A DNA stretch of 64,000 bases from Lachnospiraceae bacterium. GTDB lineage: Bacteria > Bacillota > Clostridia > Lachnospirales > Lachnospiraceae. The DNA lies in the NCBI GenBank assembly GCA_017936885.1, contig JAGBEO010000003.1, positions 1 through 64,000 on the forward strand, read 5' to 3'. Made by a program: the position numbers and the translations under genes. This document shows positions 42,744 through 51,705 of this stretch, piece after piece (within the stretch, counting starts at the first letter, position 1; each line of letters begins with the position of its first letter). The notes under the pieces are model-generated. The model made no database searches. It was given only the letters and a program-made list of their open reading frames with translations, and had not been told where the DNA came from.

Positions 42744-43946
42744 ATGATTGAAATTAAGGGAAAAGTAAACACCGCGCTCTGCTATGCAAAGATAGTAGAG
42801 AGCGAGGCAATAGAGCAGATCAGAAGAATGTGCGATTATGATTTCACGCAAGGCAGCAAGATTCGTATTATGCCGGATGTACATGCCGGTAAAGGCTGTA
42901 CCATTGGAACAACCATGACAGTCACTGATAAGGCAGTACCGAATATTGTCGGCGTTGATATTGGCTGTGGAATGTACACCGTCAATTTAGGCAAAGCAGA
43001 TATCGATTTCGCAAGATTAGATGAGGCGGCTCATTATATACCCTCCGGGATGCATGTATGGGAAGGGCGGATGGAGCGCTTTGATCTGACGGAATTGAAA
43101 TGCTATAGAAGTCTTAAAAATACCAAATATCTGGAGAGAAGTCTCGGAACGCTGGGCGGCGGAAACCATTTTATTGAGGTAGATCAGGCAGAGGATGGAA
43201 CGAAATATCTTGTAATCCATTCCGGCAGCCGTAACCTTGGAAAACAGGTGGCAGATATCTATCAGCGACTGGCAATCGAGCTGCATTCCGGTAAAGAGGA
43301 ATATTTTAAGAAAAGGGATGCACTGATTGCGGAGTATAAGGCAGCAGGCCGCAGGAATGGGATCCAGGCTGCTTTAAAGGAACTTGTGTGGGAGCATAAG
43401 GATTGCATGATTCCGGACGATTTATGTTATCTGTACGGAACTTATTTTGAGGATTATTTACATGATGTGGAAATTTGCCAGTGTTTTGCAAAGCGCAACC
43501 GTGAAAAAATCGCGGAGGTAATCTTTGAGCGCACCGGTATGACAGCGGGCGAGGCATTTCATACCATTCATAATTATATTGATACGGATGAAATGATTTT
43601 AAGAAAGGGTGCGATTGCAGCTCATAAAGGAGAAAAAGTGCTGATTCCAATTAATATGAGGGATGGAAGCGTACTTGCTGTCGGAAAAGGAAACCCGGAC
43701 TGGAACTATTCAGCGCCGCATGGTGCGGGCAGATTGATGTCACGTTCCAAGGCGAAGGAGATTTTAAGTCTGGAGGAGTACGAGAATGTAATGGCAGGAG
43801 TTTACACGACTTCTGTAAATGAAGCGACATTAGACGAAGCACCAATGGCATACAAGTCATTGGAGGACATCATTGATGTGATTCGTGAGTCCGTGGACGT
43901 GATTGATGTTATGAAACCAATATATAATTTTAAAGCTTCTGAGTAG
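42744..43946 (+). CDS. rtcB: RNA ligase RtcB
   Basis: RtcB joins RNA 2',3'-cyclic phosphate or 3'-phosphate ends to 5'-OH ends using GTP and Mn2+, repairing or splicing broken tRNAs and other RNAs. Visible motifs are PDVHAGKGCTIG, the metal-binding Cys75 in GVDIGCGM, LGTLGGGNHFIE, and the guanylylated His326 in SAPHGAGRLMSR. At 400 aa it belongs to the shorter bacterial group. AAGGAAGG precedes the ATG. There is no rtcA or archease beside it. The immediate upstream gene is a tRNA-like RNA, which suggests co-transcription and a shared job. Confidence 0.97.
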   Translation: MIEIKGKVNTALCYAKIVESEAIEQIRRMCDYDFTQGSKIRIMPDVHAGKGCTIGTTMTVTDKAVPNIVGVDIGCGMYTVNLGKADIDFARLDEAAHYIPSGMHVWEGRMERFDLTELKCYRSLKNTKYLERSLGTLGGGNHFIEVDQAEDGTKYLVIHSGSRNLGKQVADIYQRLAIELHSGKEEYFKKRDALIAEYKAAGRRNGIQAALKELVWEHKDCMIPDDLCYLYGTYFEDYLHDVEICQCFAKRNREKIAEVIFERTGMTAGEAFHTIHNYIDTDEMILRKGAIAAHKGEKVLIPINMRDGSVLAVGKGNPDWNYSAPHGAGRLMSRSKAKEILSLEEYENVMAGVYTTSVNEATLDEAPMAYKSLEDIIDVIRESVDVIDVMKPIYNFKASE

Positions 43947-43967
43947 TGTAAAGCAAGGGATGGGATA

Positions 43968-43996
43968 GACTGTCTGTTGTTTGCACACAGGCAGTC
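43968..43996 (+). terminator. Hairpin after rtcB
   Basis: A 10-bp stem (43968-43977 with 43987-43996, one G-U pair) with a 9-base loop starts 22 bases after the rtcB stop. Only a broken T-rich tail (ATATTCTATTTTA) follows, so termination is likely but not certain. Confidence 0.55.
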
Positions 43997-44237
43997 ATAT
44001 TCTATTTTATGTGATAGAAAGTGTGTAGGTAGTGGTGTCAGCCAGCGTGAACCGATGAAAGAGAATTTTGCTGTGTAAATCGCAGACATGACGCATGAAC
44101 TGACTGAATCTGATTTTCTATTATATAAGTTAAAATGTCTATGGAATGAGAGGCAATAATCGAGCGAAAGTGTAGGGCAAAGCGTATGGCACTTTATAGA
44201 ATATGATTCCTCCAGAGGCTGGAAGGAGGAAGACAAA

Positions 44238-44492
44238 ATGTTTACAATGCCGGTCATAGATATGACGGGAACAGGAAAGAGAATTGCGGATCTGCGTCAG
44301 AATGCAGGACTGTCTGTTAAGGATTTGCAGGATATCTTTGGATTTGCGACGCCGAATGCAATATACAAGTGGCAGCACGGAACGGCAATGCCAACATTAG
44401 ATAACCTGGTTATTCTGGCAGCAGTCTTCGGTGTGGCAATAGATAATATTATCGTAACCGATGTAAATGTGAATGTGCAGATTAGCGCATGA
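44238..44492 (+). CDS. Small XRE-family HTH regulator, 84 aa
   Basis: The 84-residue protein is little more than one helix-turn-helix: GTGKRIADLRQNAGLSVKDLQDIFGFATPNAIYKWQHGTAMPTLDNLVILAAVFG. It ends with an unusual Val/Asn-rich strand (IIVTDVNVNVQISA). GGAAGGAGG gives a very strong ribosome site. It lies between rtcB and the Glu-Glu-Ser tRNA cluster and about 290 bases after rtcB; it could regulate the rtcB unit, but nothing in the sequence proves that. Confidence 0.88.
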   Translation: MFTMPVIDMTGTGKRIADLRQNAGLSVKDLQDIFGFATPNAIYKWQHGTAMPTLDNLVILAAVFGVAIDNIIVTDVNVNVQISA

Positions 44493-44536
44493 AAACAAAA
44501 AATAGATCAGGCTCATAAATGATTATGGGTCTGTAT

Positions 44537-44609
44537 GGTCCCCTAGTCTAAAGGTCAGGACGTCGCCCTTTCAAGGCGAAGATGCTGGGTTCAAGTCCCG
44601 TGGGGATCA
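44537..44609 (+). tRNA. tRNA-Glu (TTC)
   Basis: This 73-base cloverleaf has anticodon loop CTTTCAA (TTC), T-loop TTCAAGT, acceptor GGTCCCC pairing with GGGGATC and discriminator A. CCA is not encoded. Confidence 0.95.
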
Positions 44610-44613
44610 GTAG

Positions 44614-44686
44614 GGCTCCTTAGTCTAAAGGCAAGGACGCCAGCCTCTCAAGCTGGAGATGCCGGGTTCGAGTCCCGCAGGAGCTA
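44614..44686 (+). tRNA. tRNA-Glu (CTC)
   Basis: This 73-base cloverleaf starts 5 bases after the preceding tRNA. The anticodon stem CCAGC/GCTGG encloses CTCTCAA (CTC), and the T-loop is TTCGAGT. The first acceptor pair is G-U. It adds a second glutamate isoacceptor beside the TTC tRNA. Confidence 0.93.
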
Positions 44687-44706
44687 TTCCTACCCCGCCC
44701 ACTTAT

Positions 44707-44794
44707 GTTTGCGTGTCCGAGATGGTTTATGGTGCCACTCTGCTAAGGTGGTGTGCATGTAATTGCACCGAAGGTTCGAATCCTTCCGCAAACG
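44707..44794 (+). tRNA. tRNA-Ser (GCT)
   Basis: The 88-base type II tRNA has acceptor GTTTGCG with CGCAAAC, discriminator G, anticodon loop CTGCTAA (GCT) and a long variable arm (GTGCATGTAATTGCAC). CCA is not encoded. Confidence 0.95.
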
Positions 44795-44983
44795 CTAAGA
44801 TTTTCGGATTTATCAGTGTTTCTTGACAGTGAAATCTATGACGTGATAAGCTGACGAAGTATATGAATGGTTATGATGCAGCGGGGATAAAACCATTCTG
44901 TGTCAATGCATTGAAATAGATGGAGTTGGAGCCTGATTATAGCCGGATACTGATAGGACAATTTATTCGAGAGAGGATATCAT

Positions 44984-45553
44984 ATGTTGCCGACAAGAGA
45001 AGAAGCAGAAAAATTACTAATAGAAGCCGAGAGTTGTAACCCGGGACCATGGGGCAATCACAGCAGGGTTGCCGCCCATTGCGCAGAGAAAATAGCGCAG
45101 CGATGCGAAGAATTAGACAGCAATAAGGCGTACATATTAGGGCTTTTGCATGATATCGGAAGAAAATTCGGAACCAGGCATTTGGGGCATGTGTATGATG
45201 GCTATGCATATATGTTATCGTTAGGATATGACGAAGTAGCAAGAATTTGCCTCACCCATTCTTTTAATAATAAAACAATAGACGAATATATTGGTAAGTT
45301 CGACACGACAGAAGAAGAAACAGAGGTTATTCGTAATGCGCTGGAAAATATTGAGTTGGATGAATATGACAGACTGATTCAGTTATGTGATTCCCTTGCG
45401 GGAGCAGGGGGAGTTTTAACCATTGAGGAACGGATGAATGATGTAAAGAGTCGGTATGGTTCTTATCCGGAAGCTAAATGGAACCGTAATCTTGCTTTGA
45501 AAAAACATTTTGAAGATAAAATCGGTAAAAATATATACGAAGTAGTTTTTTGA
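44984..45553 (+). CDS. HD-domain phosphohydrolase
   Basis: The 189-residue protein has the HD metal site: His26 in WGNHSRVAAHCA, the His56-Asp57 pair in LGLLHDIGRKFG, a distal His in CLTHSFNN and an Asp in LIQLCDSLAGAGG. HD enzymes cleave nucleotides, cyclic nucleotides or phosphate esters; the substrate is unknown here. The metal ligands are all present, so it should be active. GAGAGAGG precedes ATG 44984. A possible transcript partner is the hydrolase gene 59 bases downstream. Confidence 0.88.
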   Translation: MLPTREEAEKLLIEAESCNPGPWGNHSRVAAHCAEKIAQRCEELDSNKAYILGLLHDIGRKFGTRHLGHVYDGYAYMLSLGYDEVARICLTHSFNNKTIDEYIGKFDTTEEETEVIRNALENIELDEYDRLIQLCDSLAGAGGVLTIEERMNDVKSRYGSYPEAKWNRNLALKKHFEDKIGKNIYEVVF

Positions 45554-45612
45554 ACAGCGAAGGTTAACAAAAATTATTCTGTATTTCCGGTTTAGATGGG
45601 GAGGAAGATTTT

Positions 45613-46419
45613 GTGAAAGAATCCATTATTGAAACAGAATACGGTCATGTATATTATTGGGTCTCGGATATGATAAGAGAACGAAGAACCATAGTATTTC
45701 TCCATGGACTGACTGCAAACCACACAATGTTTGATCGTCAGAGTGCTTTTTTTGCTAAACGGTATAATATTATTACTTGGGACGCACCGGCACATGGAAA
45801 ATCAAGACCATACAGTAACTTTACATACCCAAATACAGTTGAAGCGTTATATAAGATATTGCAGAACGAGTCTATTGAAAAGGCAGTTCTGGTAGGTCAA
45901 TCGATGGGAGGATATATTGCACAGTCTTTCATTATGCGGCATCCCGATTTAGTTGAGGCGTTTGTTTCAATAGATTCCACGCCTTTTGGAAACTATTATT
46001 CTAAATCAGATACATGGTGGCTGCGGCAAATTGAGTGGATGTCAAAACTTGTTCCGGCAAAATGTTTGAAAAAATCGATAGCGCAGCAAAATGCCATAAC
46101 AGAACAAGGACAGGAAAATATGAGGGACATGCTTGCAGCATATAGCAAATCCGAGCTTTGTCATCTGATGGGAATAGGGTATGCATCGTTTCTTGACGAA
46201 AATTGTGAACTGCATATAACATGCCCTGTATTGCTTCTTCTTGGCGAGAAGGATAGAACAGGGAAGGTTCAAAATTATAACAGACGCTGGTCCGGTCAAA
46301 CGGGATTTCCGCTGGAAATCATACCTGATGCAGCACACAATTCAAATGTGGACAATCCGGATGCAGTTAATAAATGTATAGAAGAGTTTATAATGACATC
46401 TGTTTTAAATACTCAGTAA
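45613..46419 (+). CDS. Alpha/beta hydrolase
   Basis: The 268-residue enzyme has the alpha/beta-hydrolase core: oxyanion region FLHGLTANHTMFD, nucleophile Ser in VGQSMGGYIAQSF, acid Asp in LLLGEKDRTGKV and general-base His in PDAAHNSNVDNP. It has a helical cap between the nucleophile and acid strands. The GTG start follows GGGGAGGAAGA, a strong site. The ester or amide substrate cannot be determined. Confidence 0.9.
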   Translation: MKESIIETEYGHVYYWVSDMIRERRTIVFLHGLTANHTMFDRQSAFFAKRYNIITWDAPAHGKSRPYSNFTYPNTVEALYKILQNESIEKAVLVGQSMGGYIAQSFIMRHPDLVEAFVSIDSTPFGNYYSKSDTWWLRQIEWMSKLVPAKCLKKSIAQQNAITEQGQENMRDMLAAYSKSELCHLMGIGYASFLDENCELHITCPVLLLLGEKDRTGKVQNYNRRWSGQTGFPLEIIPDAAHNSNVDNPDAVNKCIEEFIMTSVLNTQ

Positions 46420-46448
46420 AATAGATCAAGAAGAGAACAGCAAAACGT

Positions 46449-47195
46449 TTACCCTCCAATCATCACCCCAACATTCCCATACAATGTGACCCGAATCAAA
46501 CCGCAAATAATAAGGTGGGCAGGATAATAAATATAAAAGCACCATTTCATACCATGGAACTTTCCGCGCTCACCGTTGTAAGCCTTTAACAGCGGAATTA
46601 CCAACGCAACAAATAGTTGGATTACGCCATATATAGGGTTAATGAAAACAGCATATACAATAGCATACGCCAAGATCCAAAACATCATACCCGTCATCTG
46701 TTTTCTGAAATTTCCCCTGTTTGCGCCAATGTGCAAAATTGCCAGTACCGCAATACAACTCCAATCCGAACAAAATGTAATGACAGTAATTCCGAAAATT
46801 AAGATGGTTTTCTGCCATTGTTTCATTTTTTCGTTGTCGTTAATCATAAGTGCCATAAGTCCCCAGAACAATGCCCATAGGACACTTGTCTGATCGAAGA
46901 CAGATGTTTGAAATGGAATAAACGGTATTCCGAATGCAAAGTTATATGCAAAATGACCTACTATTGCAAAGATAAGTAACCTGCCCGCATATTTCTTCAA
47001 ATTATGTGTGTAATGATAACCCTCAGTGATAAAGAACCAAAAAATAGGAGCAGCCAATCTCCCGATAATGTGCAATACAATGATCCACCATTCAGTCGGA
47101 TAGTCAGGAAACAGGACCCATGCAAGATGATCCACTGTCATAGCAGACATTGCGATCATCTTTAATTGATTTGTATTTAATCCCTTTTCTTTCAT
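46449..47195 (-). CDS. TraX family membrane protein
   Basis: The 248-residue integral membrane protein has about eight hydrophobic helices. TraX features are the opening LNTNQLKMIAMSAMTVDHLAWVLFP, the mid RLAAPIFWFFITEGYHYTHNLKKY and the end HGMKWCFYIYYPAHLIICGLIR, the latter carrying the conserved YPxH. TraX in F plasmid acetylates pilin; chromosomal relatives in Firmicutes are acetyltransferase-like and their substrates unknown. Its start overlaps the end of the DUF3021 gene by four bases, so it is co-translated with that LytTR-controlled unit. No conjugation genes are near. Confidence 0.9.
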   Translation of the reverse strand: MKEKGLNTNQLKMIAMSAMTVDHLAWVLFPDYPTEWWIIVLHIIGRLAAPIFWFFITEGYHYTHNLKKYAGRLLIFAIVGHFAYNFAFGIPFIPFQTSVFDQTSVLWALFWGLMALMINDNEKMKQWQKTILIFGITVITFCSDWSCIAVLAILHIGANRGNFRKQMTGMMFWILAYAIVYAVFINPIYGVIQLFVALVIPLLKAYNGERGKFHGMKWCFYIYYPAHLIICGLIRVTLYGNVGVMIGG

Positions 47196-47626
47196 TCTCT
47201 TTTCCCCTCTTTTCCGGCATTTCTTTTGTGCAATGCCTGATTTAGTTCTTCGGTTTGTTTCTTATCCATAGTATAGGTTAAAAAGAAAGCAATCACATAT
47301 ACGCCAGCCACAGACAGCATCATCGTTATAACACCTGCAACGTCAAAATCTATCCAGCCAAACCACACACCGCAGCCTGTCATAATCATACAGAGACAAC
47401 AATAATGAAGAAGTAAACCGAGAATAATGCGGTTCTTTTTATTTGTATTTCTTGGAAACAGAAAGACCGTAGCTGCTGTGGTCAGAAAGCTTGAACAAAG
47501 AATTTGCCACAAAGCGTATCGAGGGATATTTCCGTCATTAAATAAAGAAAAATTGACTGCACATATCATCACAGTGCCGGTAGTAATATAAGCAAAGTAT
47601 TGACAATAAGCAAAAAACTTTTTCAT
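47192..47626 (-). CDS. DUF3021 family membrane protein
   Basis: This four-helix membrane protein of 144 aa has helices near residues 10-27, 42-57, 65-85 and 97-117, then a polar tail. It matches the DUF3021 type that regularly partners a LytTR regulator and is thought to hold or sense for it at the membrane. AGGAGG precedes the ATG. It follows the LytTR gene by 19 bases. Confidence 0.85.
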   Translation of the reverse strand: MKKFFAYCQYFAYITTGTVMICAVNFSLFNDGNIPRYALWQILCSSFLTTAATVFLFPRNTNKKNRIILGLLLHYCCLCMIMTGCGVWFGWIDFDVAGVITMMLSVAGVYVIAFFLTYTMDKKQTEELNQALHKRNAGKEGKRE

Positions 47627-47645
47627 GTATATACCTCCTGCATAA

Positions 47646-48083
47646 TCATAGTCCTAACTTTCTTCGTAAATCGCCCATATATTGCCGTGAGATAATAATT
47701 TTCTCGCCATTTTTCAGTTCTCCTTCAAAGCGTCCGTAAAGCAACGGACGCAGATGAACGATTTTGGATATATTAAGAATTATAGATTTTGAAATGCGAA
47801 GAAAATTGGTATTTGCATAATCCATTTCAAGTTCATATAACTTTTTTTTAACTTCAAAGACGGATTTTTCCATGTAAACAAATGTCTTATTATCAACCGA
47901 TTCAAAATAGAAAACGTCTTGAGGGGATAGCATTGTAATCCCGGTTTCTGAATGAGCCGGTATTTTATTTGTGCCGTTTTTCAGTGACTCAAGGAAAGCC
48001 ATCAATTCGTCATCTATGTTGGCGCATTTAATGATAATTTCATCTTCCTGTCCTTCATCTGGGGGCTCTATGGTAATTCTCAT
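47646..48083 (-). CDS. LytTR-domain transcriptional regulator
   Basis: The regulator, 145 aa from ATG 48083, is a LytTR DNA-binding domain (about 50-145: LSPQDVFYFESVDNKTFVYMEKSVFEVKKKLYELE, FLRISKSIILNISKIVHLRP) after a short acidic N-terminus, without a receiver. A longer start at 48113 exists, but GCAGGAGTG lies right before ATG 48083. Such LytTR genes are typically paired with DUF3021, which is the next gene. The divergent GNAT gene begins about 200 bases away. Confidence 0.9.
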   Translation of the reverse strand: MRITIEPPDEGQEDEIIIKCANIDDELMAFLESLKNGTNKIPAHSETGITMLSPQDVFYFESVDNKTFVYMEKSVFEVKKKLYELEMDYANTNFLRISKSIILNISKIVHLRPLLYGRFEGELKNGEKIIISRQYMGDLRRKLGL

Positions 48084-48290
48084 GCTTTCACTCCTGCGTT
48101 CTTGTTCAAACATTGTGTTGATAGTATTATAATCTTATATAACTGCGCAGAACAAATCAATAAAAGAGAGGTAAGATGCATTTTTTGGCAGATGAAATGC
48201 AGTGTATATTTTTGCGCAAGTAAAATCAAGCAATACTTATTCTGTTCCTTTATAATGCATACAGAGTGATCGAAACGGAGATAAAAATTT

Positions 48291-48779
48291 ATGGAAATCA
48301 TAAAAGCAGATATACGTGATGCAGATGTAGTAGGATACGTTCATTCAACAGCATGGAAACAGGCTTATGCAGATGTGTTTGCTGAAGAATATTTGAAGGA
48401 GGATACACCTGAAAAAAGAACACAAGAATTTTTACAAGCATGTAATGATAAAGATATTTACTACTATATGATACGCGAACAAGAGAAAACAGTTGGAATT
48501 ATTAAAGTAGTGGTTTCTTGTGATGTATGCGAAATATCAAGTTTTTATCTATTGGAAGAGTATCGAAATAAAGGATATGGTAAACAAGTCATAATGCTCT
48601 TAAAGACGATATTTAACAGTATGAAAATACAGTTGTGGGTACTAAAAGACAATATAAAAGCAAGACGCTTTTATGAGAAAAACGGATTTAAAAGTACAGG
48701 AAGGGAAAGGTACATTGATCGGGGAAATTATCATACACAGATTCAATACGAACTTGTGCGGGAAGATTGGGCAGAATAA
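48291..48779 (+). CDS. GNAT family N-acetyltransferase
   Basis: The 162-residue protein has the GNAT core: ISSFYLLEEYRNKGYGKQVIMLL holds the acetyl-CoA pyrophosphate loop (R/Q-x-x-G-x-G/A type), and NIKARRFYEKNGFKSTGRERYID is the C-terminal signature. It is a soluble enzyme that would acetylate an amine on a small molecule or protein; the acceptor is unknown. CGGAG lies before ATG 48291. It stands alone between the LytTR unit and an APH-like gene. Confidence 0.9.
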   Translation: MEIIKADIRDADVVGYVHSTAWKQAYADVFAEEYLKEDTPEKRTQEFLQACNDKDIYYYMIREQEKTVGIIKVVVSCDVCEISSFYLLEEYRNKGYGKQVIMLLKTIFNSMKIQLWVLKDNIKARRFYEKNGFKSTGRERYIDRGNYHTQIQYELVREDWAE

Positions 48780-48888
48780 TGATTCAGAAATTATGCTACA
48801 TGTTGCAGAGGGAAACGAAGAGGTGCTGAGATGATATGAAAATTGAGGGCTTTTAATTAGGAATATAAAAAGGTAAGGTAAATAATGG

Positions 48889-49788
48889 ATGGATGAAAAA
48901 ATCATTTCACAGATATGTTTAGATTATCTGTTTGAAAAGCCAAGTGCAATAAAACGTTGTATTGTAGGGCAGGGCAATTATGTATATATTGTAGAATGCG
49001 CTGGAGTAAAATATGTTTTCAGATGCAGTAAAGAAAGTAATGCTTACGATAATACTATTTATTGGTTGGAAAAATTATTATCAATAAATATACCGGTTCC
49101 TAGAGTCATTAGGAAAGGAAACTTTGCAAAATATGAATTCCTGATTTTATCTTACTTTGAAGGGGAAGATATTGGTCTTGTATATCCGCAACTTAAGGAT
49201 GGCGATAAAAAGGAAATTGCAAAGGAGATTGTACATATCCAGAATCAGGTTTCAACATTGAAATTAGAAAATATAGAGCCGCATTGGTCATGGAGAGCAT
49301 TCATAAATTACATGCTTGAACGTTCGACGGATCGTATTGTTCAAAATGGCTATTTTGATGTTGAAAAGATAAATCGTCTTCGGGGACAAATGGGGCGGTT
49401 GGAGGAGTATTTTGACAGTATAAAACCTGTTGCGTATTTAGATGATATCAGCAGTAAAAATCTCTTGATTTATAGAGGAAGGATATCCGGCATCATAGAT
49501 ATAGACTGGATGGGAATGGGAGACAAGTTGACCTATGTGGCATTAACCAATATGGCATTGCTCAATCTTGGATATGATACAGACTATGTTAAGTATATTT
49601 TAGAAGAAATGCAGGTGAGCGATGTTCAGCGGAAAGCTTTTTTGTTCTATACAATAATGTATTGTGTGGATTTTATGGGGGAGCGTGGTATGCAATTCAT
49701 GGACAAGACGATAGAAGTCAACGGGCAGATAGTAGATAGGTTAAATAAGATCTATGATACATTATGGTATGAGTGGTGTAATACGTAA
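48889..49788 (+). CDS. Aminoglycoside phosphotransferase (APH) family kinase
   Basis: A protein-kinase-like fold of 299 aa: a nucleotide-binding N-lobe (GQGNYVYIVECAGVKYVFRCS), the catalytic loop YLDDISSKNLLIY and the metal-binding IDIDWMGMGD. The loop has LDD where resistance enzymes have HGD, so the catalytic Asp is kept. Family members include aminoglycoside kinases and many kinases for other metabolites. The divergent catalytic loop argues against calling it a resistance gene. Three overlapping ATGs occur at the start; only 48889 is in frame with the domain. Confidence 0.82.
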   Translation: MDEKIISQICLDYLFEKPSAIKRCIVGQGNYVYIVECAGVKYVFRCSKESNAYDNTIYWLEKLLSINIPVPRVIRKGNFAKYEFLILSYFEGEDIGLVYPQLKDGDKKEIAKEIVHIQNQVSTLKLENIEPHWSWRAFINYMLERSTDRIVQNGYFDVEKINRLRGQMGRLEEYFDSIKPVAYLDDISSKNLLIYRGRISGIIDIDWMGMGDKLTYVALTNMALLNLGYDTDYVKYILEEMQVSDVQRKAFLFYTIMYCVDFMGERGMQFMDKTIEVNGQIVDRLNKIYDTLWYEWCNT

Positions 49789-49861
49789 TGAGGACAGGTT
49801 TTAGCATAAGAGAATGCAATAGAAAAGAAAAATAGAGTGATTGAAACGAGGTAACAGACAA

Positions 49862-50836
49862 ATGTACGAGTGGCAGAAGCAGATTCAAATCATTGTTGAC
49901 GAGATCGACGAATGCATCAAAAATCATAATGACGAAGCATTAACATTACGTATTCTTTCCTGCAAACTGGGATATTCCGAATTTTATACTACGAGGAAAT
50001 TCAAAGAAATATCGGGTATGCAGTTTAAGGAATATCTGCGGCGCAGAAAATTAGCCTTTGCATTAAAAGAGGTGCGGGACAGTGAAAGAAGCATTTTAGA
50101 TATTGCCTTTGATTATGGCTTTTCCTCCCATGAAGCTTTTACACGGGCTTTTAAGAAAACATACGGCATTACTCCAAGTAAATACCGTAAAAATCCTGTG
50201 CCAGTCATTCTTCGCACCAAAATAAACCCGTTTGATCGCTACTTTTTAGGAATAGGAGAGATTGGTATGATGAAATCAACAGAAGACATTAAGATTTATT
50301 TTGTAACGATTCCTGCGCACAAATTTTTGCACATTAAAAATTATGAGAGCAACGGTTATTGGGATTTCTGGCAAAAGCAAAGCTTGATTCCGGGGCAGGA
50401 CTGTGAGACAATCTGCGGTTTGCTCGACAGTATTAAGGGTAAATTGGATGATGAGGGCGGCAGTGAACCGAACAGCGGCAGCGGTCAGATCATGGCGTAT
50501 ATCAATGACCCGGAGGGCAGGCTTTGCGATTGGGGCATTCCCCGTACAGAGTGCTATGGTGTACGACTCCCTTTCGACTATAAAGGTGAAGTACCGCCGC
50601 AAATGCTAATGGCTGATATTCCTGAAGCTGAGTATATTGTTTTTGAACACGGACCATTCGATTATGAGCAGGAAAACTGCAGCGTGGAGGAAAAGATTGA
50701 GAAAGCAATGGCAACGTTTGATTATGCAGATGCGGGTTATTGTCTGGACACTTCTCCCGGCAGGATTGTATACTTTTATCATGATCCTGAGCGGTTTTTT
50801 AAGTATATTAGACCGGTTAAAAGGTTGGTATTGTAA
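49862..50836 (+). CDS. AraC family regulator with GyrI-like effector domain
   Basis: This regulator has its two helix-turn-helix motifs at the N-terminus (about 10-110: ALTLRILSCKLGYSEFYTTRKFKE and SILDIAFDYGFSSHEAFTRAFKKTYGITPSKYR). A C-terminal GyrI-like/SOUL-type ligand domain (about 130-320) ends in VYFYHDPERFFKYIRPVKRL. The order is that of Rob/BmrR-like drug-sensing activators. ATG 49862 has GAGGTAACAG ahead; a TTG at 49841 is less likely. A second regulator of the same architecture lies at 51706, with a DUF5131 gene between. Confidence 0.88.
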   Translation: MYEWQKQIQIIVDEIDECIKNHNDEALTLRILSCKLGYSEFYTTRKFKEISGMQFKEYLRRRKLAFALKEVRDSERSILDIAFDYGFSSHEAFTRAFKKTYGITPSKYRKNPVPVILRTKINPFDRYFLGIGEIGMMKSTEDIKIYFVTIPAHKFLHIKNYESNGYWDFWQKQSLIPGQDCETICGLLDSIKGKLDDEGGSEPNSGSGQIMAYINDPEGRLCDWGIPRTECYGVRLPFDYKGEVPPQMLMADIPEAEYIVFEHGPFDYEQENCSVEEKIEKAMATFDYADAGYCLDTSPGRIVYFYHDPERFFKYIRPVKRLVL

Positions 50837-50892
50837 ATATCAGTAATTTTTGCGAGAATATTAAAGAGATTCTAAAGTTAGGATGAGATAAA

Positions 50893-51600
50893 ATGGCTAG
50901 ATGGGACCCATGGAGAGGCTGTCATAAATATAGCGAAGGATGTAAATTCTGCTATACACATAAGGGTGACAGTAAAAGAGGAACAGACACAAATTTAATC
51001 ACAAAAACAGATAAGTTTTATGCTCCGATTACCAAAGATAAGAAAGGTGCGTACAAAATGAAAACAGGGCAATTAGTGTTTTTGTGTTTTTCATCCGATT
51101 TTCTGATTGAAGAAGCGGATGCGTGGCGCACAGAATGTTGGAAAATGATAAAAGAGCGTTCGGATTTAACCTTTCTGTTTTTGACAAAAAGGATTGAACG
51201 CTTCATGGAATGCGTCCCCTCTGACTGGGGATCGGGATATGACAATGTGGTTGTGAGCTGCACGGTGGAAAATCAGGACAGGGCAGATTATCGGCTGGGG
51301 ATATTTAGCAAGCTTCCGATTAAGCATAAGAATATCGTATGCCAGCCTTTGATAGAGAAAATAGATATTTCCCCCTATCTGAATGATATTGAGCTGGTCG
51401 TAGTGGGAGGCGAATCAGATAAAAATGCCCGTCCCCTTGATTATGATTGGGTTTTGTCGATTCGGGAACAATGTGTTGCGCATGATGTTCATTTTGAATT
51501 TCGGCAATGCGGAACGCATTTTATCAAGGAAGGTAAAGCATATACGCTGAATACACGTGACTTATGTAGTCAGGCAAAAAAGGCAAATATCAATTTTTGA
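50893..51600 (+). CDS. DUF5131 family protein (phage Gp37/Gp68-like)
   Basis: This 235-residue protein opens with CHKYSEGCKFCY, a three-Cys cluster (10, 17, 20) similar to a radical SAM iron-sulfur motif. It contains the LTFLFLTKRIERF and VVVGGESDKNARPLDYDWV stretches typical of phage Gp37/Gp68-type proteins. Function is unproven, but it may be an iron-sulfur SAM enzyme. AGGATGAGA precedes the ATG. It lies between two AraC/GyrI-like regulators in an accessory region. Confidence 0.88.
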   Translation: MARWDPWRGCHKYSEGCKFCYTHKGDSKRGTDTNLITKTDKFYAPITKDKKGAYKMKTGQLVFLCFSSDFLIEEADAWRTECWKMIKERSDLTFLFLTKRIERFMECVPSDWGSGYDNVVVSCTVENQDRADYRLGIFSKLPIKHKNIVCQPLIEKIDISPYLNDIELVVVGGESDKNARPLDYDWVLSIREQCVAHDVHFEFRQCGTHFIKEGKAYTLNTRDLCSQAKKANINF

Positions 51601-51705
51601 GCAAACATATAACCTCTCTTTTTTGTGCAAGCATAGAGAGGAAAATTATAAGTGCAAACCTTATAATGGTCAAGGTAAATGGATGAATGATAAAGGAGGT
51701 ATCCA

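Noticed and set aside
46449-47195. Integrative conjugative element suggested by TraX
   Set aside because: No relaxase, type IV secretion or integrase genes are present in the window.
48889-49788. Calling the APH-family gene an aminoglycoside resistance gene
   Set aside because: The catalytic loop has LDD instead of HGD and the family covers many metabolite kinases.
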